Part shown: piece after piece, positions 24,756-33,605 of the stretch
How positions within the stretch are numbered: the first letter of the stretch is position 1
Layout of the letters: each line of letters begins with the position of its first letter
Assembly (NCBI RefSeq): GCF_002080455.1
Contig: NZ_CP020555.1
Location: forward strand, 3,100,001-3,164,000
Direction: 5' to 3'
DNA from: Streptomyces sp. Sge12
GTDB lineage: Bacteria > Actinomycetota > Actinomycetes > Streptomycetales > Streptomycetaceae
DNA: 64,000 nucleotides
The notes under the pieces: generated by a model
Database searches by the model: none
Seen by the model: the letters and a program-made list of their open reading frames with translations, nothing else
Told to the model about the DNA's origin: nothing
Position numbers and translations under genes: made by a program

Positions 24756-25353
24756 GGCGCGCCGGGTTCTCGGTCAACTGGAGTCGAGGAAGAACCTGGC
24801 GGGCTCCGCCTGCGGCCTGGTCGGGCTGGGCCTGACCCTCGCCGGGGTGGCCGGCGCGTACTGGCCGGTGGTGATCGCCGGGCTGTACGGGGCGGGCGCG
24901 CTGATCGCCCCGCCGGAGCGGGTGGCGCCGCCGCCCTTCGACCCGAGCGAGGAGGTCGGCGCCCTGCGCGCGGACTTCACGCGGCTGCGGGAGTACCTGG
25001 GCGAGGTGGAGCTGCCGGCGACGGCCGCGGCCAGGTGGACGGGGCTGCTGGAGCTGTACGGGGCGCTGCTGGAGCCGGGGTGGGTGGCGCAGGTGCTGGC
25101 CACCGAGCCGGAGGCCGTGCACGCGCTGTCGCGGGCGATCCGGCGGGACGTGCCGGAGTGCGTGGACACGTACAACCGGACGCGCTGGTGGAACCGGCTC
25201 ACGCCGGGCGGGGAGTCGCCGGAGCGCCATCTGGAGCGTCAGCTGGACCTGTTGTACGCGGAGGCGGAAAGCGTGACGGCGGACCTCCGCGAAGCAGAGG
25301 CCCGCCGTCAGCAGACGCACACGGCCTACCTGGAGGAGCGCGGACGCTCTTGA
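24742..25353 (+). CDS. XpaC-like membrane protein
   Basis: A 203-residue protein. Residues 18-55 hold a two-helix membrane hairpin (GLVGLGLTLAGVAGAYWPVV; IAGLYGAGALIAP). The rest is a charged helical domain (LRADFTRLREYLGEVELP; ERHLERQLDLLYAEAESVTA). Size and plan match XpaC, which is paired with TelA/YaaN in Bacillus. The GTG start lies inside the VWA gene (14-base overlap), so this is the last member of the operon. XpaC assignment rests on architecture and neighbours, so it is moderate. Confidence 0.68.
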   Translation: MATNRARRVLGQLESRKNLAGSACGLVGLGLTLAGVAGAYWPVVIAGLYGAGALIAPPERVAPPPFDPSEEVGALRADFTRLREYLGEVELPATAAARWTGLLELYGALLEPGWVAQVLATEPEAVHALSRAIRRDVPECVDTYNRTRWWNRLTPGGESPERHLERQLDLLYAEAESVTADLREAEARRQQTHTAYLEERGRS

Positions 25354-25370
25354 GGTCGGTCATGTGCTGC

Positions 25371-25434
25371 GGTGGGAACCGCTTGGTCGGGGGCTCCCAC
25401 AGCGGTGGGCGCCGCTTGGTCGGGGGCTCCCACG
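25371..25434. repeat. Two tandem hairpins between convergent genes
   Basis: CCGCTTGGTCGGGGGCTCCC occurs at 25379 and 25412 (33-base period). Each copy has GTGGG upstream pairing with CCCAC downstream, giving two consecutive stem-loops. They sit between the stops of the XpaC-like gene and pckG and probably act as a double terminator. Confidence 0.6.
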
Positions 25435-25466
25435 TTCATCGGCCCTTCTTCAGGGCGTGTCCCGGC

Positions 25467-27296
25467 TCAGCCCAGGCGCTCCACGAGTGCGTGGTACTGG
25501 TCCCACAGCTCCTTGGGAGTGTGGTCGCCGTAGGTGTTCAGGTGCTCGGGGACCAGGGAGGCCTCGTCGCGCCAGACTTCCTTGTCGACGGTGAGGAGGA
25601 AGTCGAGGTCCTCGGCCGGGAGGTCCAGGCCGTCGAGGTCGAGGGACTCCTTGGTCGGCAGGATGCCGATGGGGGTGTCGACGCCGGCGGCGGTGCCGTC
25701 GAGGCGGCCGACGATCCACTTGAGGACGCGGCTGTTCTCGCCGAAGCCGGGCCACACGAACTTGCCCGCGTCGTTCTTGCGGAACCAGTTCACGTAGTAG
25801 ATCTTCGGGAGCTTGGACTGGTCCTTGCCCTTGGCGACGTCGACCCAGTGGCCCATGTAGTCGCCCATGTTGTAGCCGCAGAACGGCAGCATGGCGAAGG
25901 GGTCGCGGCGCAGTTCGCCGACCTTGCCCTCGGCGGCGGCGGTCTTCTCGGAGGCGATGTTCGAGCCGATGAAGACGCCGTGGTTCCAGTCGAAGGACTC
26001 GGTGACCAGCGGGACGGCGGAGGCGCGGCGGCCGCCGAAGAGGATCGCGGAGATCGGGACGCCCTTGGGGTCCTCCCACTCGGGGGCGATCGTCGGGCAC
26101 TGGGCGGCGGGGACGGCGAAGCGGGCGTTGGGGTGGGCGGCCGGGGTCTCCGACTCCGGGGTCCAGGCGTTGCCCTTCCAGTCGATCAGGTGGGCGGGCG
26201 CCTCTTCGGTCATGCCCTCCCACCACACGTCGGAGCCGTCGGGGGTGAGCGCGACGTTGGTGAAGACGGTGTTGGCGTACATGGTCTTCATGGCGTTGGC
26301 GTTGGTGTGCGCGCCGGTGCCGGGGGCGACGCCGAAGAAGCCGGCCTCGGGGTTGATCGCGTAGAGGCGGCCGTCCTCGCCGAAGCGCATCCAGGCGATG
26401 TCGTCACCGACGGTCTCGACGGTCCAGCCGGGGATCGTGGGCTCCAGCATGGCGAGGTTCGTCTTGCCGCAGGCGGAGGGGAAGGCGGCGGCGATGTACT
26501 TCGCCTCGCCCTCGCCGGCCGGCGGGGTGAGCTTGAGGATGAGCATGTGCTCGGCGAGCCAGCCCTCGTCGCGGGCCATGACGGACGCGATGCGCAGGGC
26601 GTAGCACTTCTTGCCGAGGAGGGCGTTGCCGCCGTAGCCGGATCCGTAGGACCAGATCTCGCGGGTCTCGGGGAAGTGCGAGATGTACTTGGTGGTGTTG
26701 CAGGGCCACGGCACGTCGGCCTCGCCCTCGGCGAGCGGAGCGCCGAGGGTGTGGACGGCCTTGACGAAGAACCCGTCGGTGCCGAGCTCGTCGAGGACGG
26801 GCTTGCCCATGCGGGTCATGGTGCGCATGGCGACGGCGACGTAGGCGGAGTCGGTGATCTCGACGCCGATCGCGGAGAGCTCGGAGCCGAGGGGGCCCAT
26901 GCAGAACGGGACGACGTACATCGTCCGGCCCTTCATGGAGCCGCGGAAGATGCCCTCCTCCCCCGCGAAGATCTCCTTCATCTCGGAAGGGGCCTTCCAG
27001 TGGTTGGTCGGGCCCGCGTCCTCCTCCTTCTCGGAGCAGATGAAGGTGCGGTCTTCGACGCGCGCGACGTCGGAGGGGTCGGAGGCGGCGTAGTAGGAGT
27101 TCGGGCGCTTCGTCTCGTCGAGCTTCTTGAACGTTCCCTTGGCGACGAGCTCCTCGCACAGGCGCTCGTACTCGCCCTCGGAGCCGTCGCACCAGACGAC
27201 GCGGTCCGGCTGGGTGAGGGCTGCGATCTCGTCCACCCAGGAGATCAGTTCCTGGTGAGTCGTCGGGATAGTGGGAGCCGCGTTGTCGCGCGCCAC
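25467..27296 (-). CDS. pckG: Phosphoenolpyruvate carboxykinase (GTP)
   Basis: A 609-residue cytosolic enzyme converting oxaloacetate + GTP to phosphoenolpyruvate + CO2 + GDP, the entry step of gluconeogenesis. The GTP-type family is recognisable: the kinase-1 P-loop [12 protein letters not shown] (about 265-276) with the active-site Cys, kinase-2 [10 protein letters not shown] (about 297-306) and the substrate loop [18 protein letters not shown]. The GTG start at 27296 has AAGGAG 6 bases upstream. Length is normal for the family. Divergent from the hemolysin-III-like gene. Confidence 0.96.
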   Translation of the reverse strand: MARDNAAPTIPTTHQELISWVDEIAALTQPDRVVWCDGSEGEYERLCEELVAKGTFKKLDETKRPNSYYAASDPSDVARVEDRTFICSEKEEDAGPTNHWKAPSEMKEIFAGEEGIFRGSMKGRTMYVVPFCMGPLGSELSAIGVEITDSAYVAVAMRTMTRMGKPVLDELGTDGFFVKAVHTLGAPLAEGEADVPWPCNTTKYISHFPETREIWSYGSGYGGNALLGKKCYALRIASVMARDEGWLAEHMLILKLTPPAGEGEAKYIAAAFPSACGKTNLAMLEPTIPGWTVETVGDDIAWMRFGEDGRLYAINPEAGFFGVAPGTGAHTNANAMKTMYANTVFTNVALTPDGSDVWWEGMTEEAPAHLIDWKGNAWTPESETPAAHPNARFAVPAAQCPTIAPEWEDPKGVPISAILFGGRRASAVPLVTESFDWNHGVFIGSNIASEKTAAAEGKVGELRRDPFAMLPFCGYNMGDYMGHWVDVAKGKDQSKLPKIYYVNWFRKNDAGKFVWPGFGENSRVLKWIVGRLDGTAAGVDTPIGILPTKESLDLDGLDLPAEDLDFLLTVDKEVWRDEASLVPEHLNTYGDHTPKELWDQYHALVERLG

Positions 27297-27486
27297 GATT
27301 GCTCCTTGTTGAGGGGTTTGTTTGGTGTAGGCCCCGTGGGGGCTGCGACCCGGATGCTTCGCGCTCCGCTCATCCGGTGTCGACCGCACTCATCTGATCA
27401 TCCGGTGGATGTGCGCATATGTCCAGAGGGCCTCTCACGTGAGCATTGCCACGTCCGTCAATCTTCCGTAAAGAGGACTGAGGGAA

Positions 27487-27504
27487 ACCTACGGGCCCGT
27501 AGGT
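27487..27504. promoter_or_regulatory. Perfect 18-bp palindrome just before the hemolysin-III-like gene
   Basis: ACCTACGGGCCCGTAGGT is a full palindrome ending 3 bases before the ATG. It replaces the ribosome site position, so it could be an operator overlapping the transcript start or a leader hairpin masking translation. TTGCCA at 27446 with TAAAGA-like sequence about 18 bases on could be the promoter. Confidence 0.55.
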
Positions 27505-27507
27505 AGC

Positions 27508-28230
27508 ATGGCGCGCATGACTTCTGATGCCGCCGCCGTCCCGGCCAACGAGGCCACACCGGTCGTCGAGGCCCTGGAGGTGGCAGAGACCGCCCTGGAG
27601 GAGAAGCCGCTGCTGCGCGGCTGGCTGCACCTGGGGATGTTCCCCGCCGTGGTCGTCGCGGGCCTCGTGCTCATGGCGTTCACCGACTCCACCCGGGCGC
27701 GGGTCGCCTGCGGTGTGTACATCCTCACGGCCTGTCTGCTCTTCGGCGTGAGCGCGGTCTACCACCGCGGCACCTGGGGACCGCGGGGCGAAGCCATCCT
27801 GCGACGGCTCGACCACGCCAACATCTTCCTGATCATCGCGGGGACCTACACCCCGCTCACCGTCCTGCTGCTGCCGCCCTCGACCGGGCGGACCCTGCTG
27901 TGGGCGGTATGGATCGCGGCCGCCGCCGGTATCGCCTTCCGCGTCTTCTGGGTCGGCGCACCGCGCTGGCTCTACACCCCCTGCTACATCGCCATGGGCT
28001 GGGCGGCGGTCTTCTTCCTGCCCGACTTCATGCGCACCGGCGGGATCGCCGTCCTGGTCCTGGTGATCGTCGGCGGCCTGCTCTACAGCGTGGGCGGGGT
28101 CATCTACGGCATGAAGCGGCCCAACCCCTCCCCCCGCTTCTTCGGCTTCCACGAGGTCTTCCACTCGCTGACCCTCGCGGCCTTCGTGGCCCACTACGTC
28201 GGCATCTCGCTCGCCGCGTACCAGCACTGA
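27508..28230 (+). CDS. Hemolysin III / PAQR-family membrane protein (TrhA-like)
   Basis: A 240-residue protein with seven predicted membrane helices after a 40-residue acidic N-terminus. PAQR/HlyIII residues are present: Ser and His in VSAVYHRGTWG (helix 2-3), Asp in RLDHANIFLIIAGTYTP, and paired His in FHEVFHSLTLAAFVAHYVG near the end; these form the metal site in the superfamily. Bacterial members are tied to membrane-lipid or fluidity homeostasis and are hydrolase-like; true hemolytic activity is not implied. The start may be ATG 27508 or ATG 27517. Confidence 0.9.
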   Translation: MARMTSDAAAVPANEATPVVEALEVAETALEEKPLLRGWLHLGMFPAVVVAGLVLMAFTDSTRARVACGVYILTACLLFGVSAVYHRGTWGPRGEAILRRLDHANIFLIIAGTYTPLTVLLLPPSTGRTLLWAVWIAAAAGIAFRVFWVGAPRWLYTPCYIAMGWAAVFFLPDFMRTGGIAVLVLVIVGGLLYSVGGVIYGMKRPNPSPRFFGFHEVFHSLTLAAFVAHYVGISLAAYQH

Positions 28231-28234
28231 GCCC

Positions 28235-28278
28235 GGGGAAGGGGCCCGGCCGCGCGCTCGCGGCCGGGCCCCTTCCCC
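28235..28278. terminator. Perfect 20-bp stem between convergent genes
   Basis: The arms at 28235-28254 and 28259-28278 are exact complements with a 4-base loop. It lies 5 bases after the hemolysin-III-like stop and 7 before the stop of the convergent oxidase gene, so it probably stops transcription from both sides. Confidence 0.85.
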
Positions 28279-28284
28279 GTGGGT

Positions 28285-30699
28285 TCAGCAGGCGTGGCCG
28301 TCGCGGTCGGGGTCGAGGCGCAGCGGATCGCTGCCGTTGACCTTCAGGCGCTTGGGGTACCTGTGGGCGGCCAGCCAGTCGCAGCGGGCCTTCGCCGTCT
28401 CCTTCACCCCGTCCGGGAAGCGGGTCGGCACGCACACGTTGGCCGTGCCGTAGTGCCGGTCGCAGCCGGCCACGCTCGGCGCGACCGGGGCGGAGTCCCG
28501 CTGGGCAGGGTTCTGCTTGGCCGGCCCCAGCCGGTTCGCGAAGGCGTGCTCGTGCGCGGAGGGCTGCTCCTGGGCGGCGGCCAGTGCGGACGGGCCGCCC
28601 AGGTGCACCCAGGTCGCGATGGACGGGACGCCGTTCGCGTCGACCGCGAAGAGCATGTACCAGCCGGGCGGCGCCAGGTTGGGGTTGCTGGTGACGTTGA
28701 GGTCGATGTTGTTGCCGTCGACGGTCATCGGCAGGTCCACGAACCGCTGGTTGGGGTCCGAGGAGTGGGTGACGGCCGCCGGACGGATCAGCTCCGCCTT
28801 GGCGATCGGCCGGTTGACGGTGATCCGCTGCGTGTCCCCGTACACCCACTGCGTATCGATCACCGAAGTGATCTGCGGGCGGGCGCCCTTGAACAGGTAG
28901 GGCGGGGTGTAGATCGACACGTTGTGGTTGTAGGTCCCGTTGCCCGGGTTGTCGCCGACCGACATGACCCGGCCGTCCGGCATCAGGACCGACGCCGAGT
29001 GGTAGGTCCGCGGGATCGGGTCGGTGGCCAGGCCCGCCTGGTAGGTGTTGGTCGCCGGGTCGAAGAAGGAGGCCTCGAAGACCGGGTCGGCCCGGTCGTG
29101 CAGCCCGCCGCCGGTCTCCAGCACCTTGCCGTCCGGCAGCAGCACCGCCGACACGAACATCTTGCCCTCGGCGCCGGTCTGCGGGCGCTTGCCCTGGCCC
29201 TGGTCGACCAGGCCCTGCGGGATCGGCGGGCCTGCCGTGTAGGCGGGGGCGGGCTGCTTGAGGTCGATGATGTCGGTGAGCCGGTTCGCCGCCGGGTTGC
29301 GTTCGTTGTTGCCGCCGCCGATGGTCAGCACCCGCTGGTCCTGGGCGGGGGGCAGCAGCACGCTCGCCGACTCGTCCCGCTCGTCCTTGTTCCGCAGGCC
29401 CGGTACGTCGGTGACGGTGTTGGCGGCGTAGTCGTAGATCGAGGCGCCGGTGCCCGGGGTGCCGTTGCCGAAGGTGTGGCTGCCCGAGTAGAAGAGCCGG
29501 CCGTCCTGCATCAGGATCATCGACGGGTACAGGCCCCAGTACGACCAGGTCTGGTTGACCTCGTTCATCGGCAGCCACTTGTTCTGCGCCGCGGAGAACC
29601 TCTCCGCGGTCACGTTGCCCGTCGAGTCCTCCTTCAGACCGCCGAAGGAGATCACGTCGCCGTTGCCGAGGATCGTCGCCGACGGGTACCAGTGCCCGCC
29701 GTTCATGTCGTTCGTCCTCGTGTACGTCTCGGTCGCCGGGTCGAAGGTGTACGAGTCCTTCAGCCCCTGGTAGCCGATCGAGCCGTCGGCCGACGGGTAC
29801 CCCTTGTTGCCGCTCATCACCAGCACCCGGCCGTCCGCAAGCTGCACGTGGCCCGCGCAGAACATGTCGACCGGGGTCGGGATCGTCTTGAAGGACCCGT
29901 TCGCCGGGTCGTACACGGCGGAGGTGAAGGTGCCCGCGTTGAACTGGGCGACGTCGTTGCCCGAGCCGGCGATCAGCAGCACCTTGCCGTTCTTCAGGAC
30001 GACGGCGTGCATGGAACGCACCGGGTTCTTGGCCCCGATCACCTCCCACTTGCCCTTGGCGCACTCCTGCGCCGTACCCGAGCAGACCGGCTGCGGCGGG
30101 GCGGCGCCCACCTCCTCCAGCGCGTAGTCGTCGGTGGTGAGCGTGCCCACCCCGTAGACCGACAGCCCCCACGCGATCTTGTCCGTGTTCGGCGGGACGG
30201 CCGGCGTACGGACCTCCGTACGCGCCCAGGCCGCGCTGACGGGCGGGTTCTGCAGGTCGGTCCAGTACTGCCAGCCCGCCGTCGTGTCGCGGCGGAACAC
30301 GGTCACCGACACGTCCGGGGTGTTCGACTTGTACCAGGCGGACAGGTCGTACTGGCGGCCCGGCGTGACGCTCGGGGCGCAGGCGGTGTTCTCGGTGACC
30401 AGGGCCTTGCGGTCGCCGTCGGTGCGGCGGGTGAGCGAGACCCGCATCGCCTTGGTGCCGCTGTGGGTGTCGGTGACGGTGGCGAAGGTGAAGTCGTTGT
30501 CGCCCCAGCCGGACTTCGACCAGCAGGACGGCATGTCGGAGCCGGCGGCGCCGGCGGTCTCGAAACCGGGATTGGAGAGCAGATTGGGCGGACCGGCCGT
30601 GGCCTGCTGCGGTGCGGTGAGCAGCAGGCCCGCGGTCATCGCCCCGACGGCGAGCAGGGCGGCCCGCCGCCCGGCCCTCCGCCGGATCGTCAGACGCAT
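28285..30699 (-). CDS. Secreted galactose/glyoxal-oxidase-like copper radical oxidase with C-terminal Excalibur-like motif
   Basis: An 804-residue exported protein. Signal peptide 1-36; a CBM-like jelly roll (about 37-185, LLSNPGFETAG); a seven-bladed kelch domain (about 210-590); a DUF1929/E-set domain (about 590-690) ending PPGWYMLFAVDANGVPS. Copper radical oxidase residues are visible: Cys in DMFCAGHVQLADGR, Tyr in GHWYPSATIL (thioether pair) and Tyr-His in RTYHSASVLMPDGRV. The tail ends DPDRDGHAC, like a calcium-binding Excalibur motif. Related S. lividans GlxA oxidises the end of a cell-surface glycan. Here it is last in an operon with three glycosyltransferases. The real substrate is unknown. 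Confidence 0.87.
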   Translation of the reverse strand: MRLTIRRRAGRRAALLAVGAMTAGLLLTAPQQATAGPPNLLSNPGFETAGAAGSDMPSCWSKSGWGDNDFTFATVTDTHSGTKAMRVSLTRRTDGDRKALVTENTACAPSVTPGRQYDLSAWYKSNTPDVSVTVFRRDTTAGWQYWTDLQNPPVSAAWARTEVRTPAVPPNTDKIAWGLSVYGVGTLTTDDYALEEVGAAPPQPVCSGTAQECAKGKWEVIGAKNPVRSMHAVVLKNGKVLLIAGSGNDVAQFNAGTFTSAVYDPANGSFKTIPTPVDMFCAGHVQLADGRVLVMSGNKGYPSADGSIGYQGLKDSYTFDPATETYTRTNDMNGGHWYPSATILGNGDVISFGGLKEDSTGNVTAERFSAAQNKWLPMNEVNQTWSYWGLYPSMILMQDGRLFYSGSHTFGNGTPGTGASIYDYAANTVTDVPGLRNKDERDESASVLLPPAQDQRVLTIGGGNNERNPAANRLTDIIDLKQPAPAYTAGPPIPQGLVDQGQGKRPQTGAEGKMFVSAVLLPDGKVLETGGGLHDRADPVFEASFFDPATNTYQAGLATDPIPRTYHSASVLMPDGRVMSVGDNPGNGTYNHNVSIYTPPYLFKGARPQITSVIDTQWVYGDTQRITVNRPIAKAELIRPAAVTHSSDPNQRFVDLPMTVDGNNIDLNVTSNPNLAPPGWYMLFAVDANGVPSIATWVHLGGPSALAAAQEQPSAHEHAFANRLGPAKQNPAQRDSAPVAPSVAGCDRHYGTANVCVPTRFPDGVKETAKARCDWLAAHRYPKRLKVNGSDPLRLDPDRDGHAC

Positions 30700-30722
30700 G
30701 CGATGGTTCCCTTCTGTGCGGC

Positions 30723-31892
30723 TCAGCTCCTGGTGTGGCGCGGCAGATAGACGAGGGCCTCGGTGGCCGCGAAGCGCAGGACGAAGGTGGTCACCAGCGC
30801 GAGGGCGGTGGCCGGCATCGCCTCCATCCCGAAGCGGGCGACGAACAGCGCGATCAGCGGGATCCGCAGCAGCAGATCGGCGTTGGCGAGCAGCGCGAAC
30901 CGGCCGATCCGGTCGGCCCAGTGGCGGTGGCGGCGGCGGTCGCGGAAGAGCAGGGCCTCGATGAGGAGGAAGTTCCACAGGACCCCCGCCTGGTTGGCGA
31001 CGATCTCGGCGGGGAGGTAGTGCATCCCGGCGTGGGTGAGCAGCCAGAGTCCGGCCAGGTTCGGGACGAAGCCGGAGAGCCCGATCAGGCCGAAGCCGAT
31101 CATGCGGGCCAGCGGGGTCGCGGAGCGCAGCGAGGCCAGGTGGGCGAGGAAGCGCAGGCCCTCGCGGGCGGTGGACTTGGACTCGCCCGAGTAGCGGTCC
31201 TGGAAGACGAAGGGCACCTCGGCGACCGTGCGGGGGCGGCAGCGCACGGCCAGTTCCAGCAGGATCTTGTAGCCGAGGGGCTTCAGGGTCTGCGCGGTCA
31301 CTGCGCTGCGGCGTATCGCGAAGAACCCGCTCATCGGGTCGCTGATGCCGCGCAGCGCGCGCGGGAAGAGGCCTTTGGTCAACCAGGTCGCGCCGCGGGA
31401 GACGGCGATGCGGTAGCTGCCGGCGAGTCCGGCGCGGCTGCCGCCGCTGATGTAGCGGGAGGCGACGACGAGGTCGGCGCCGGTGCGCACCCCCTCGCCG
31501 ACCAGTTCGGGCACCAGGTGGGGCGGGTGCTGGAGGTCGGCGTCCATGACGACGATCCAGTCGGTGTCCGCGCGCCGGATCCCTTCGACGACGGCGCCTC
31601 CGAGGCCGCCCTCGGCCGTCTGGCGGTGCAGGACGGCCACCGGGAAGGGGTGGTCGGCGGCGGCCTTCTCGATGACGGCCGGGGTGTCGTCCGTGGAGTC
31701 GTCCACGAACAGCACCTCGCAGGGCAGGTGTGCGGGGTCGGGCAGCGCGTCGCCGAGCCGGCGGAGCAACTCGGCGATGTTCCCGGCCTCGTTGAAGGTC
31801 GGGATGATGAGGGTGACGCTGCCGGCCACCGCCTGCGGAAGGGTGGGTTCCGGATCGATCGGGGCATGGAGGGACCGCATGTCCTCGCTCAT
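30723..31892 (-). CDS. Dolichol-phosphate-mannose-synthase-like GT2 fused to GtrA domain
   Basis: A 389-residue membrane protein. The GT2 domain (about 22-250) has LIIPTFNEAGNIAELLRRLG, the first Asp in VLFVDDSTDDT and the DxD in VMDADLQHPPHL. The C-terminal GtrA part (about 262-385) has four membrane helices. Expected role: transfer of a sugar from a nucleotide sugar to polyprenyl phosphate, with GtrA moving or anchoring the product. It lies 23 bases before the oxidase gene and 6 bases after the GT39-like gene, so it is in one operon and could supply the lipid-linked sugar to the GT39-like enzyme. Confidence 0.9.
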   Translation of the reverse strand: MSEDMRSLHAPIDPEPTLPQAVAGSVTLIIPTFNEAGNIAELLRRLGDALPDPAHLPCEVLFVDDSTDDTPAVIEKAAADHPFPVAVLHRQTAEGGLGGAVVEGIRRADTDWIVVMDADLQHPPHLVPELVGEGVRTGADLVVASRYISGGSRAGLAGSYRIAVSRGATWLTKGLFPRALRGISDPMSGFFAIRRSAVTAQTLKPLGYKILLELAVRCRPRTVAEVPFVFQDRYSGESKSTAREGLRFLAHLASLRSATPLARMIGFGLIGLSGFVPNLAGLWLLTHAGMHYLPAEIVANQAGVLWNFLLIEALLFRDRRRHRHWADRIGRFALLANADLLLRIPLIALFVARFGMEAMPATALALVTTFVLRFAATEALVYLPRHTRS

Positions 31893-31898
31893 GGTGAG

Positions 31899-33605
31899 TC
31901 AGCTCCCACTCGGGCGGTCGGCGCTGTCGCCGGGGGTCGCGGCGGCGGATCGGTCGGTGCGGCGGATCTCGATGCGGTCCTCGCCCGAACCGAAGACGGC
32001 CACCACCGCCGAATGCTCCAGCGCCGCCCGTACGTTGGGCAGGTCCACCGCGTCACGGCGCACGGTGGGCGAGGAGACGACGTAGTCGATGTCCTGCCAG
32101 CCCCGGGGCAGGGTCCTGGTCACGGCCGGGTCGAGGTCCGCCTTGTAGAACCAGATCGCGCCGAGGCCCGGCGCGAAGCCGTGGTGCACCGCGTCCAGCC
32201 ACAGCGCGTCGTCCAGCAGCACCCGGGTGTTCGCCGGATCGGCGACCTCGCTGCCGAGCCAGGCCGCGGCCTGCCGGTACGGGGCGTTCGCGTCCACCGT
32301 GAGCGCGGTGCGGTTGCCCTCGTACCAGCGCGGCAGCACGTACACCGCGGCCGACGCGGCGAGGACGCCGAGCAGCGCCCACCGCGCCCACACCTGCGGC
32401 CGGCGCTCGCCCGGGCCGCGCCGGCGGCGCAGCACCGCGTGCGTGATGCCGGCCGCGCCGCCGGCCAGGACGAGGGCGAGGAAGGGCAGCGCCTGGATCA
32501 CGTACATCGCCGGGAGGTAGCCGGAGGGCCGCAGGGCGACGACGGCGAGGATCACCGCGGCGAGCGCGGGGCCGGCCAGTGCGCGGGCGGTGACCGAGCG
32601 GAGAACGGTGGCCAGCAGCAGGACGGCGCCGGCCAGCCCGCCGAGCGGCAGCACGGTGTCGTAGTAGAGCCAGGACCGCAGGACGCCGTTCGAGCCGGAG
32701 CCGGGGGTGAGGATGAAACCGGAGCCCTCGCGGCCCATCTGGTAGGTGATGCCGTCGATGAGCGAGACGTGCCCGGCGCCGGGCAGCAGCTCGCCGTTGA
32801 GCAGGGCGTACAGCGGGTACGACAGCCCGATCAGCACGCAGGCGGTGATCGCTCCGGTGACGGCGAACTTGCGGGTGTCGCGGTGACTGTGACGCCACAT
32901 CGTCACCAGCAGCGCCGGGAGCACCACCAGCATCGTCTCTTTGGTCAGGACGGCGGTGGCGGCCGCCAGCCCGGACCCGAAATGGTGCCACAGGTGGCGG
33001 CTCGGGGACGCGGCGAGGCAGAAGGCCAGCAGCATCCACATCACGGCGAGGTTGTCGAGGAAGATCTCCCGCTGGAGGACCACGGAGAGCGGCGACAGCC
33101 CGAAGAGGGCCATCGCGAGCCCGGCGGCCCAGCGCGGCAGCCACAGCCGGCGCGCGAGGACGTACAGCAGCACGGCGGAGGCGGCGGAGACGGCGAGCAT
33201 CGCGCAACGCATCGACGCCACGGTCATCGACTCGGGCACGAAGAGGGACGGCAGGTACGTCAGGCCCGCCAACTGGATCCAGCCGAGCGGCGGATGGTCG
33301 TACCAGTACGTGTAGTGGGCGAGGCCGTCGCCCTGCTGGACGGCCCAGGCCTGGGCGAGGTAGGTGCCCTCGTCGTCGCTCAGGGTCGGGAAGTCGGTGA
33401 TGTTCCAGCCCTGCACCAGCACGATCACGAGCAGCAGGGCGCCGCACAGCAGCAGGTCGGGGCGGGAGGAGCGGAAGCGCACGAGCGGGCGGGCGGGCGC
33501 GGGCGGGTGGCTGCCGGGGCGCCCGGTGGCGGCGGGTGTTCGCGGGGCCGGGGCGGTGCGGGTTCCGGGCTGGGGATCAGTGGCCGTGGGCAGGGTGGCG
33601 GTCAC
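31899..33605 (-). CDS. GT39/ArnT-like polyprenyl-phosphate-sugar glycosyltransferase
   Basis: A 568-residue multi-pass membrane protein (about 11 helices). The GT-C signature is in the first loop: TLSDDEGTYLAQAWAV with acidic residues, then YWYDHPPLGWIQLAGLTYLP. It uses polyprenyl-phosphate sugars as donors, likely made by the GT2-GtrA protein. The GTG start at 33605 is inferred because the upstream gene's expected stop (33602-33604) overlaps it in a GTGA arrangement. In the sequence as given, the two genes are fused in one open frame by an upstream indel, so the frame continues to 34541. Confidence 0.8.
   Translation of the reverse strand: MTATLPTATDPQPGTRTAPAPRTPAATGRPGSHPPAPARPLVRFRSSRPDLLLCGALLLVIVLVQGWNITDFPTLSDDEGTYLAQAWAVQQGDGLAHYTYWYDHPPLGWIQLAGLTYLPSLFVPESMTVASMRCAMLAVSAASAVLLYVLARRLWLPRWAAGLAMALFGLSPLSVVLQREIFLDNLAVMWMLLAFCLAASPSRHLWHHFGSGLAAATAVLTKETMLVVLPALLVTMWRHSHRDTRKFAVTGAITACVLIGLSYPLYALLNGELLPGAGHVSLIDGITYQMGREGSGFILTPGSGSNGVLRSWLYYDTVLPLGGLAGAVLLLATVLRSVTARALAGPALAAVILAVVALRPSGYLPAMYVIQALPFLALVLAGGAAGITHAVLRRRRGPGERRPQVWARWALLGVLAASAAVYVLPRWYEGNRTALTVDANAPYRQAAAWLGSEVADPANTRVLLDDALWLDAVHHGFAPGLGAIWFYKADLDPAVTRTLPRGWQDIDYVVSSPTVRRDAVDLPNVRAALEHSAVVAVFGSGEDRIEIRRTDRSAAATPGDSADRPSGS

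Noticed and set aside
25035..27506. Plus-strand open frame of 823 codons over pckG
   Set aside because: Shadow of the well-identified PEP carboxykinase gene on the minus strand.
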